A stretch of DNA of 64,000 nucleotides, taken from assembly GCA_025266875.1 (NCBI GenBank), contig JALLLT010000027.1:1-64000 (forward strand). Reading direction: 5' to 3'. The translations under genes and the position numbers were made by a program. The notes under the pieces are model-generated. The model searched no databases, was not told the DNA's origin, and worked only from the letters and a program-made list of their open reading frames with translations. Within the stretch, counting starts at the first letter, position 1. The number at the start of each line of letters is the position of its first letter. Below, one piece after another: positions 23,014-31,965 of the stretch. Source of the stretch: Fennellomyces sp. T-0311 (taxonomy: Eukaryota; Mucoromycota; Mucoromycetes; Mucorales; Lichtheimiaceae).

Positions 23014-23937
23014 TCATATAGAAATATTATTAAACCCTGAGAGGGTCTAAGATATTTGCAGTAAAGGTAAGTTAACCTTTTGTGTTACTGTTGATGATAT
23101 TACTCTTACCAGAGGCGGACACGGAAGGCTAACCGAGTTTTTGATTGCCACAGAAAGCGGGAATCCAATTATGCGAATGGTTGGAGTCAATATATAGTTG
23201 ATAACAAGATCTTTTTTGGCACCACCGGTGAAGCCACATTTTTGTGTGATATCTAGTAACATTCTTTGCTCTTCATCCTTGGAGTGATCATAGTGTATTT
23301 GAAATGGAAACGTAAAGTTGGTTGTTGCATGTGCGTTGATGACCAGGTCAGACAACTCGCCCCCTCCAACAGGCCTGGCAGGGGATGTAGGATAAAACGC
23401 CTATAAATATGCACGTCAAGAGGACTAATTATCCTTGTCAAAACATTCCATAGGGACATACCGTTGCTGTGATTTTTTCAAATTTTACACTTGCCATATT
23501 CGGATTGACCACGCCAATGTTTAAGCCGAGATTAATGTCAAACGCATGTACATCCGTTTTGCTGAAGTGAGCTAGCCCCGAAGGATGATTTGCGATGCCG
23601 TTGAAATCCACTTGAGGTACTTTGATTTGTGCTGCAAGAAAAGCCGCCAGACCAGCCAGCGCAATGATTGTAAGTAAAAAAAAGCAACATATACATCGCA
23701 TCCAGTGAGGCAGGCAAATGCAACATGGGCAGCAAATATAACGTGAGCACGATCCTTTCTTGGCTACAATTACAGCAGGTTTCTCCGTTCCGAGCCCTCC
23801 TCCTTGGTACCCATAGGAACCTACTTGTAAGTGTTCATAATAGCGGAAATTTTACGTACCATCGATTCGCTAAATAAAAAAAAAGCTTTACCAGGTATTT
23901 CATTACCGTAATGGCGCGTAGAGGGAGCATCATACAT
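23014..23937 (-). CDS. LEA2-domain single-pass membrane protein, 242 aa
   Basis: Exons 23937-23892, 23820-23462, 23400-23110 and 23046-23014 sum to 729 nt and close in frame. A short cytosolic start (MYDAPSTRHYGNEIPGSYGY) leads to a Cys cluster around residues 40-61 (ICCPCCICL, RCICC) and a transmembrane segment at about 58-78 (FFLLTIIALAGLAAFLAA). An extracytoplasmic LEA2-like beta domain follows, with the typical FDINLGLNIGVVNPN and TTNFTFPFQIHYD. This plan is common in fungal LEA2 proteins of vacuole or plasma membrane and in plant NDR1/HIN1-like proteins. Cysteines next to the membrane may be palmitoylated (inference). The exact biochemical role is unknown. The last exon encodes only ten residues and is the least certain. 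Confidence 0.82.
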
Positions 23938-24215
23938 TTTTCTGTTGCAAAGGAAAAACAGACAAAAGCAAAAGGAATAGAGTCCTCTTAACAATATCAC
24001 ATTCCATGCTGATTGAAGAGCGGTGTCTCCTTCCTGTATTGCTTAGCTCCTTGGTCGTGTTGACAACTTTCCTTCACTTTTATCTTCAAAACAATTTTAA
24101 AATCGATAAGTATTTTATCAAATCTCTTGGTGTAAATAATCAACAAGGATCTTTTTTCGTTATTATAGCGTTAATATAGGTGTATTGGGATATGATGGAA
24201 TATATTGGTAGTAAT

Positions 24216-24376
24216 CACTGCAAATAATTATTGGTGAATTTTGGTGAATAATTTTTCGAAGTGGTTAAACATTAGTTTTTTAACCGCTTAAGTTACTAAA
24301 AATGGCAGTACAAGTGGTTAAAAAGCTTATGTTTAACCATTTTAACCACTTTTAACCATCAAAATTATTTGCAGTG
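24216..24376. mobile_element. MITE-like palindromic unit with GTGGTTAAA repeats
   Basis: The ends CACTGCAAATAATT (24216-24229) and its inverted copy (24363-24376) enclose AT-rich DNA rich in TTAACCACTT and its complement. A short nonautonomous transposon is the simplest reading. Target duplication is not clear. Confidence 0.5.
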
Positions 24377-24426
24377 TAATGAAAATATTCTCTTGTTCAG
24401 AATAGCTAGACTGACGAAGATACATA

Positions 24427-24598
24427 CAGTGGTCGCTTTATATAATGATATTTTATATAACGATAATTCACTATAACGATACAATTCTCGATGCACCAAT
24501 ACGGTAATCACTGCCAAATCCCATTTTATATAAAGATATTTTGATATAACGATAAAGTTTGGGCTGCACCATCGTATCGTTATATAAAGCGGCCACTG
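24427..24598. mobile_element. MITE, 172 bp, TA-flanked, CAGTGG ends
   Basis: Terminal inverted repeats start CAGTGGTCGCTTTATATAA on the left and CAGTGGCCGCTTTATATAA on the right (reversed). They are flanked by TA at 24425-24426 and 24599-24600. The interior repeats short TATAACGATA blocks. Size, TA flanks and CAGTGG ends fit a nonautonomous pogo/mariner-type element. Confidence 0.85.
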
Positions 24599-24600
24599 TA

Positions 24601-25014
24601 ATTCCGGAGTTTATTTCATACCCGGAGTAGGTGCTACTGCATTTGGTACGTTTAAACTGTTCATTTAAGACCACATGTATTACTGACAGACAATAAGGAA
24701 AAAATCGCGAAAGATGACTGTGGCTTTAAGCAGAAGAGTTAACTGCATGATTGTAAATGGAGGTTAGGATTGTTACAGCTGCCAAGTATATTGTCATCGC
24801 AACGCTGGAATACGGCTTAATATATTGTAGGTACATCAGCGCTTCCGTAATAAATTTGTAACATTTCAACTACGTACAGTTAACAACAATGACAGTAATC
24901 ATCTTTTCGATTATGATATACGACAACTAGGCATTATGAATGAAGATATGATATAACATACTTAACAAGCAACAGGCGCAACGAGCAAAATCTGATACAT
25001 ATTTGAAAATGTAT
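24601..25014. other. Stretch without recognisable gene
   Basis: AT-rich, with no open frame of note and no repeat match seen. Confidence 0.6.
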
Positions 25015-25490
25015 ATTTATTTGTTGGAAGTTGATTGACCTGCTCCTATAGGCATAAGGTCACTTCCTTGCGGTACGAAGTATAGTACCACCATGTCTGA
25101 AAAAAATCTTTAGGGAGAAAAAGAACAGGTCGGATCTGAAACAAAATAGAGGGGAGGTGCTTGGGATTTTAGTGGATAATAATGCTGTGAGAAATACCAG
25201 CTCACATGCCAAGTGCGTTGGGCTATGGTCTGGCCGATAATGGCTTGTACGGTGACTTCCGGACCGATCCTTCTTCCGCAGTAGTTGGGTGGCCCAGATA
25301 GTCGATCTTGCGTAGAACGCGAATCGGGGGTGGGGGGATGCCCTCTTCCGTTTACCTCGTAGCAGGCCAGCGTTTGAACGCGACAGGCAGCTCATTATAT
25401 GATCCAATGATTGCATGTCGTCAGTTAGCTCCGGGACAATGCTAAATCCATCCAACTCATCCTCCATTGAAGTACCTATTAGGGGCAAGA
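25015..25490 (-). mobile_element. LINE-like relic sharing the 3' end of the 16.8-kb element
   Basis: The block 25015-25140 matches 16790-16935, including ACCTGCTCCTATAGG and CTTCCTTGCGGTAC. Upstream on the minus strand is an open stretch to 25488 of unknown homology. A second minus-strand open stretch (25577-25800, HLQDRPDAPKDPIGTATANK) may belong to the same relic. The body cannot be assigned; only the 3' end is recognisable. Confidence 0.5.
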
Positions 25491-25800
25491 GGCATAATGC
25501 TCTCGTGTCGGGGAAACAATACTACATCGACAGTCCTTTAACAGGTATGACGGGAGCTAGTGCATACGCCACCGGACTAGCCGATATCTATCCTTGGAGA
25601 AAGACCTAAATATGGTATCGGGTCTATGATTCTCTGTTGACGAAGGCAGCGGATTGTCTTGTACTTGCTGGCTCGTGACTTGAATTCGCCGTCCCGTTTA
25701 TTGGCAGTTGCTGTACCAATTGGGTCCTTAGGTGCATCTGGGCGGTCTTGCAGGTGGTTGTACCCTTGGTCAAGTGGGTTTGCTGTGGTCAACTTTTTCC

Positions 25801-26271
25801 ATTGGCCGTTGCTAGGTTTCTTCTTGGCGTCCCAGAGAATCGACAGCTCGACTGCTCATACCATGCTCGACATCGGTAGTGTAAGTCTGATATATAGGAT
25901 ATGAAGCACCAGCGACACGGCTCGCCGTTGAATTACCGATAACAAAGCATCGGGGCTCATTTAAAGTCAAATGAAGCGAGACAGGTGACGCTAAAACTTT
26001 ATACATATAAATGTAACTGACTACTAGAGATTATATCATCTGCCTACTTTGAATTGGATACGGTACGTTCTTGAGAAGAATACCAAAACGGAAGGTAAGG
26101 AAATATGCAACAAATATAAGCGGATTCCAATAGTACGTGGTACTGCAAGAAAATTCCGTGTATCACAGCTTGCATCTTTGCTTCTGTCCCTCGTAATGCT
26201 TCCAAACTCCAAATTTAATACAAGAACGGGGTAGCGTCTCATGCACTGGTGGGGTCGCATAATTCACTGTA
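25801..26271. other. Stretch without recognisable gene
   Basis: Mixed sequence with short open frames only. It could be older transposon DNA, but nothing supports an assignment. Confidence 0.5.
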
Positions 26272-26402
26272 ACATTTCGTAGCAGCTTTTCACAGTAAAT
26301 GCTGGAATATTACCGCGCACCTACCGCACAAGTTCTCTGATTTTTACTGCAACACTTACCATAAGCAAACACCGCAGTACTCAATTTATCGTGATAAATA
26401 CT
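26272..26402 (-). repeat. About 130-bp dispersed repeat, copy 1
   Basis: Inverted copy of 28052-28180. Shared blocks include GTGTTTGCTTATGGTAA and ATTTACTGTGAAAA. Both copies contain several CAGTAAA/TTTACTG motifs. Probably a nonautonomous element. Confidence 0.65.
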
Positions 26403-26929
26403 ATATGGTTGCCATACGTAACGATCTGATACACCGTCTGCCGTACATAAAACATTAACATTCTGGAAATTGTGACTTTTAATTATGGTTTACTTATACG
26501 CGCCATTTAGTGATTTATAAGCGTATTGGAAGGATGGCAAATGCAAATGCCTATTCAGGTGATCTTATTGTGTATCCAATTGCGTATATTGCAATCGTTT
26601 TGCGGATTCTTTCAAAGACTACAGGGTTACCACCCTACAGTGGTGGGATGAGACACTAAACCTGGATCTTCAAGTGTAACGATACGGGGTTAGACACCTA
26701 ATCGGAAGATCGAGTACCATGTAAATATAAAAATTCAAGGACAAGGACAGATCAAAGCTGCTTTAACTGATGAAAATTATTTGATGCTTCCACAATAGCA
26801 ATTTGATCCGTATAAATAAGGTAATGAAGAGAACCTAAAGACTTGATAGTGACAGCGTAGAAGTATGTAAGTAGATGGAGGATTTAATAGTTGACATTAA
26901 GTATGCAAATGCGCCTACACCACTGGAGG
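26403..26929. other. Stretch without recognisable gene
   Basis: AT-rich with short frames only. A CAGTGGTGGGATGAGACAC motif near 26639 resembles the MITE ends, but no partner was found. Confidence 0.5.
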
Positions 26930-27790
26930 CTCAAGAAGGAGCTTTATTTAATGACGTTTGGTGAACACTCGCTGATCTCAGCCTATCGCTCTCATCTGTT
27001 CCGTTTAAAGAATTTCAAATAAAAATCTACCCGGTAACAGCAAATGGAGAAGACAGAAGAAAAGATACAAAGTTAAATGGGAAAAAGTAACTGAGTAAGA
27101 AGCAATCAAAAGCCTATTAGTAAGGATACGAAGTAAAATCTGAAGGCAGTGGTATATTTTCGTTACAATTACTAACCTTACTAAAAAAAATCTCTTCTTT
27201 ATAAAAAAGACGAAACAAAGCGACGTTGATTATGGGGACAGGGACCTGTGGTTCTATCCATTCCATCAGGAGGTGTGGATTCGGTTCAGATTGCAACGTC
27301 GTCCAAAACTTTCCAGTAGTGCGCAGAGTCTCGACCAGAAGATCTTCCAAGGTTCACGTCTTGATCTAGAGTGATGTGGGCACTATGTTAGGCGGTTAAG
27401 GACATATTATATAGAATCATCTACAGTCAGTGGTAGCCAGAGTTTTCGGTGAACTTTAGGACAGTCATTAAAATGACGGCGGCTCATGCCACGATTGCGT
27501 TGGGATTGTGGGTGCCGTACTGGTTTTCTGCTAGCTAGCCAACCTAGGTGATATAACGTGCATCGCACGCGCTCGGTTCGCAACGTAGGTAACCACATGA
27601 TTGGGGTCGATTCCAAGCTTGTTACCGCAAGAGCTTAAGAGCTTGGTATGTCAGCAATTGCATCGGGTGCCATATGTGCGCTGGAGTTGATTGCGAATAA
27701 GTTCTTCAGAGCAGTATTGATCGTGTCTTTTTGTGGCGATGGTGAGGCTTTCCACATGGTATTATTATTTGGTTTTAATCAGACTAGGTT
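26930..27790 (-). mobile_element. LINE 3' fragment (ORF2 tail and 3' UTR)
   Basis: Minus strand. The 27790-27620 part (MWKASPSPQKDTINTALKN) and 27616-27407 (GWLASRKP ... RRHFNDC ... PLTVDD) match the ORF2 C-terminal region seen at 30270-30917. A further piece reads LLMEWIEPQVPVPI. The 3' UTR near 26930-27110 shares the CATTTAATGAAC/CGCTGATCTCAGC region and purine-rich segments with copies at 29445, 29995 and 31500. It is broken by stops and is 5'-truncated. Confidence 0.65.
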
Positions 27791-27886
27791 TGTGCTTTCA
27801 ATCTCTACATGACTGCTTGCATCATCGTCTGCAGGACATCAAATGGTAGGTTGTGCGCACAACCAAGGAATTGAGCTTGGAGAGTA

Positions 27887-28018
27887 ATCAACCGCCCCTC
27901 CTCATTTTCGCTCCTCTGTTTTTTTTCCCAGTTTGAGCATACTAGTCGTTCAATTTTAATATCTATTTTACCTCAGTTTTGGCGCTCCATCAGTCCAGGA
28001 AAAAAGGGGGACCAGTGT
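27887..28018. mobile_element. MITE-like relic related to CAGTG-type elements
   Basis: The right end CCAGGAAAAAAGGGGGACCAGTG is followed by TA. The left end CCCCTCCTCATTTTCGCTC is a diverged inverted copy. The overall plan matches the 16365 and 18983 units. Confidence 0.4.
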
Positions 28019-28051
28019 ACTAGCCATGTCAATCTGTCGCAGCTATCTATA

Positions 28052-28180
28052 CCATTTATTACAGTAAATTGAGTACCATGGTGTTTGCTTATGGTAATTG
28101 TCACAGTAAAAATACGGGAACTGGGGCAGTAGGTGTCCGACAATATTCCGGTATTTACTGTGAAAAACTGGTGTGATATT
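28052..28180 (+). repeat. About 130-bp dispersed repeat, copy 2
   Basis: Same family as 26272-26402, in inverted orientation relative to it. Confidence 0.65.
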
Positions 28181-28234
28181 ATGAATACCTATTATGGGAG
28201 CCCAGGCATAAAAATGTTGCACTTTCAGCTCATA

Positions 28235-28990
28235 CTGCTAGACCGTGCCCGAAATCCGGGCACCTGAAAAAGCATGGACCAACCGACATTGTGTCTGAGA
28301 TGGAGCTACGAAGGCATGATGACTAATCCACATCAAGCTTGTTCATTACTGAACATGATTAAAGATGCAAAGCATAAATGTTCACTATAAAACTTCAGAT
28401 TTTCTTTTAGAGACGAAATACAATTGATTTTGACAGCTGGCAAAAAAACAGATACTGATGTAGCAACATTCGTTTCTCTCGGTTTGTTTTTCGTTACACA
28501 ATCAGATCTCTGCTTCTGCACCATTCTAGTTAACGATGTTTTATATGCACTCATAAAAAAGGTGCCCCAGACCACCTAGCAAAGCAAACAGTCTGGAGCG
28601 TCTTTCGTTATTTATTTCTGTAGCAGCCTTCATTTCTCTTATTTCCTTTACCCAATCTGTTCAGCGTTACTGCATCGTTTTTGACGACAATGTAACCCGG
28701 TCAATCATATAAATTAAGGCCTCTGAACTTATTTAGCACTGCATTCTTTATATAAAACTAAGCAACTTTCAATTGCTACTGTACCTTAAAAAGTCACTGT
28801 AAAGCATATACAGCAAATGACTGAATTAAATTTGGTGACATTGACGTATGTGTTGCTTCTTTGAAGTGAGTTTCTGGTTAATATTATACGCTCTAAATGC
28901 TCGGGCGCCGATGGTCATGCTTGAACCGATGGTCCGTCATGCTTTCAGGACCGTGCCCATTAGGGCCTCTGTACTCGGGTGCGTACCCGT
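28235..28990. other. Possible degenerate TIR element or stem-forming region
   Basis: A perfect 7-bp hairpin (GTGCCCG, AAATC, CGGGCAC) lies near 28246-28264. The adjoining GGGCACCTGAAAAAGCATGG is found again, inverted and diverged, at about 28930-28955. A minus-strand frame in between (28575-28333) begins MVWGTFFMSAYKTSL, faintly like the VMVWG motif of Tc1 transposases. This is weak evidence for an old Tc1-like element. Confidence 0.25.
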
Positions 28991-29054
28991 GGCCGAAGAC
29001 CGTAAATATCCGTCCTATTCGGTCGGTCCTCCGGTCTGCCTGAACGAATTGCAA

Positions 29055-29440
29055 ATGAACCAATAAAGTGCTCTGGAAGATTACTGATGCTGTCATAATC
29101 GCGGTTGATACCATATTTTGAGGTACACCGTTAGGATTGAAGAGCCAACCGCCCCACTGAGTTTACGTGAACCCCCAACAACAGATGCCTGAGTAGCAGC
29201 AGTGATGATCTATGCAGGCGCGCTCATTCGACACAGTCGTACATTACATCACTTTTTATTAGAGAATAAAGGGATATACACGCTTTTAAGCATACTGATG
29301 ATCATTTAGACATGGTTCTATTCATCCCCCGTTTATTTTCCTCGGCGTAAGCTGGGGACAAACAGGAAAATTCCGGGAATGGGAAAATTGGCACTAAGGT
29401 CGATGGAGAGGAAAAATCGGGGGAGGAAAAAGCGAGGGTA
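29055..29440 (+). mobile_element. pogo/Tigger-like transposon relic, second copy
   Basis: Inverted match to 16365-16773 plus 18509-18590, with no LINE between the halves. It therefore shows the empty form of the LINE target TACACCGTTAGGA (about 29122-29134). Its outer end (GAGGAAAAAGCGAGGGTA) is a decayed CAGTG-type terminus. Confidence 0.55.
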
Positions 29441-29444
29441 TCTC

Positions 29445-29650
29445 CTACCAATAACTTCTCTATTGTATTTTATACAGTTTTTTTTCTCAACATTGTATCT
29501 TTTTTCTTCTGTCTTCCTCCTTCTCCCTGCTGCCGGGCAGGCTTTTCATTTCTAATCCTTTAAACGGAACAGACGAGAGCGGAAAGCTGGGATCAGCGAG
29601 CGTTCATTAAAAACGTCATTCAATAAAACCTAACTTTATCCTGTATTCAA
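29445..29650 (+). mobile_element. LINE 3' UTR fragment
   Basis: Matches 31500-31705: the pyrimidine-rich TTTCTTCTGTCTTCCTCCTT, GCTGCCGGGCAGG, then AACAGACGA.AGCGGAAAGCT and TTTATCCTGTATT. No coding part remains. Confidence 0.7.
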
Positions 29651-29994
29651 CGGCTTTCTTCATAAGCGGATTAGTAAAGTCTCTATTAGTGATAGAATCC
29701 ACCTAAAACGTAGTATGATAACCAAATATCACTTAACAGTTGGAACATTTAGAACATTGCTAATACACGATGAAGTACACTACTTATGATTACTTGGTTG
29801 ATCGTTGCTGATGTTGAAGTAAGGATGACGATGTATGAAAATTGAACTATGCAAGAGCCATGGCGACAGCAGTGAACAATAGCTCAATCCGCCACATCCC
29901 GGGAAGAAGGAGTATACTTTTAATGGCGACTTTATCGTCCTCAGGCGCCATATACAGTCCGTAAATACATTCTACTTTATAACGCATATGTACA
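29651..29994. other. Stretch without recognisable gene
   Basis: AT-rich spacer between LINE fragments. Nothing was recognised. Confidence 0.5.
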
Positions 29995-30917
29995 GGATGA
30001 AATAAAAAGTCTTTATTGACGACGTAAATGAACGCGCGCTGATCACAGCTTTCCGCTCTCGTCTGATCCGGTTGAATAAGGAAATGAAAACCCTATGCGG
30101 CATTAGGGGAAAAGAAGTAGTCATGAGAAAGGGAACAATGTAAGAAAACAATAAAAAAGGAAAGATGATAGAGTAGAATGGAATACAAAGTAAAAGTTGG
30201 ATGGAAGGGGGACTAATCCGTAACCATATACTTGTTGGGGATGAAAAGGTTTTTTTTTTGTTTTTTTTTTTATGAAGTAACGGGCGATGTGGGTTGCAAT
30301 GACACAGGGGCCGGTGGCTCCATCCATTCGAGAAGGTCTCTTCCATGCTGGTCGGGTGGCACATATCTTTGTCGGCGATCTGGGTTGCAATGCTTATTTA
30401 GGGTTTCCAGGATGGCACATAGCTGCGGCCATTTGGATTTCCAGTAGTTCCGAGCAGCTTGTGATCTAGGCGGCTTTTTCGGCAAGCGGTTGAGAAGGTA
30501 TGAGATGGGATCGTCGATATCGTGCGGCAGGTTGAGTGTGCTGTGGATCGAGAAACATGCGATCAGATGTCGACGGTTCATACCAGAGGGGTAATGGCAA
30601 CGTGTGCATGGTGTGGGTTTACCGCTCGGGAGCCAGCCAAGACGATAGCGAATGCACCTCATGCATTCAGCGGGTGACATGGGTAGCCATAGGATTGAAT
30701 CGATTCCAGGTTTTTTACGGCAGGCGTTGAGCAGTTTACTACCCCTTCTGCTGCATCGAAGCTCGTGTTGGTCTTGTAGATAGGTTTGGATTGCTGCCTT
30801 CAGTTCTTTGTCCGTAGTTTCTGCTTGTGGTCGAGCCAGTGTGGTCCATATGCGATTTGATGATTTCAGCGTTGTCCAGCTATGCTTTCCTCTTCGTGTC
30901 AGTTTGGGGCGCATATG
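29995..30917 (-). mobile_element. LINE 3' fragment with open ORF2 tail
   Basis: Minus strand. An open frame from the MITE edge at 30917 to 30270 encodes the ORF2 C-terminal region: GWLPSGKP, then a C-x2-C ... H ... C motif (TPCTRCHYPSGMNRRHLIAC), DDPISYLLNRLPKKPP, a WP-x-LC segment, and the end LLEWMEPPAPVSLQP. This Cys/His knuckle after the reverse transcriptase is typical of L1-like and related LINEs. The 3' UTR ends near 29995 in AATAAAGACTTTTTA on the minus strand. It is 5'-truncated, with no reverse transcriptase. Confidence 0.72.
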
Positions 30918-30919
30918 TA

Positions 30920-31003
30920 CAGTGGAACCCCGCTTTTTGCACATGTGGGTTTACCCTCAAATTACGTGCAAAAAGCGGGGGTGCAAAAAGCGGGGTTCCA
31001 CTG
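30920..31003. mobile_element. MITE, 84 bp, perfect 23-bp terminal inverted repeats
   Basis: Left 30920-30942 and right 30981-31003 are perfect inverted copies beginning CAGTGGAACCCCGC. TA flanks both sides (30918-30919, 31004-31005). It sits exactly between two LINE fragments pointing away from each other. A degenerate relative is at 63363-63454. Confidence 0.88.
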
Positions 31004-31005
31004 TA

Positions 31006-31705
31006 TTAAACATAGGTTGGCTACCTAATAGAAAACCAGCACCATGCCCACAATGTCAACGCAATCCTGGTATGAGTCGCCACCATTTCAATGATTGTTT
31101 TCAAGTCCACCGCAAACTCTACCTGCCACTGACTGTCGATGATCCTATATCACACATTCTCAACCGTTTACCAAAGTCACCACCTCGCTCCAAATCAAGG
31201 CGTGACTATTGGAAAATCTTCTGGCCAAGACTATGCGCACTACTTGAAACGTTTGACCGACGTTGCAATCCGGACCGAAACCACAGAACAACACCTTCTG
31301 ATCAACATGGCAAAGCACCCATCGAATGGATGGAGCCTCTGGCCCCAGTGTCACTGTAATCCACGTCGTACCATGTTTCCTCTCTCCCCTCCCCCACAAA
31401 AAAAAGAGTAAAAAAAAAGAAAAAGAAAAAAAAAAAGAAAAGATTTTTTCGTAACTCTTAGTAACTGTAACGGAAATGTACCGCTTCCTTCCGACTTTAC
31501 TTTGTATCCCCTACTAATAACTTCTTTATTGTTTCTTATTCAGTTTTTTTTCTTAACCTTGTATCTTTTTCTTCTGTCTTCCTCCTTTTCCCTGCTGCCG
31601 GGCAGGTTTTTCATTAAATGGAACAGACGAAAGCGGAAAGCTGAGATCAGCGAGCGTTCACTAAAAACGTCATTCAATAAAAACCAACTTTATCCTGTAT
31701 TAAAC
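31006..31705 (+). mobile_element. LINE 3' fragment, opposite orientation
   Basis: Plus strand. The ORF2 tail starts abruptly at GWLPNRKPAPCPQC, with RHHFNDC, DDPISHILNRLPKSPP and PIEWMEPLAPVSL ending at 31359. Then come an A-rich stretch (31398-31440) and a 3' UTR to about 31705. Same family as the 29995-30917 copy. Confidence 0.72.
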
Positions 31706-31766
31706 AATGTTTGCAAGCCCATTACTATGATATGCCAACAATTGTATAGCATCGAGTTGATCCTAT

Positions 31767-31769
<3 letters not shown>

Positions 31770-31818
<49 letters not shown>
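31770..31818. repeat. (AC)n microsatellite
   Basis: About 24 AC repeats, marking the border between the transposon island and the gene island. Confidence 0.95.
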
Positions 31819-31965
31819 CCGCTGCAATTCAGATCGGGCAAAATCACTCAAGGGACCATCGGCTTTCTAATGATACTCTAGAAAAGCGATAACTAGCTGC
31901 ATGGGAAATACACAACAGCAGTAACGCCCATCTCGTTGCGTTTATTATTGTTAACTATTATTAAT

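Noticed and set aside
30920..31003. Transcription terminator hairpin
   Set aside because: TA flanks, CAGTGG ends and a relative at 63363 show it is a MITE.
31770..31818. CRISPR-like or satellite repeat
   Set aside because: Simple dinucleotide microsatellite without spacers.
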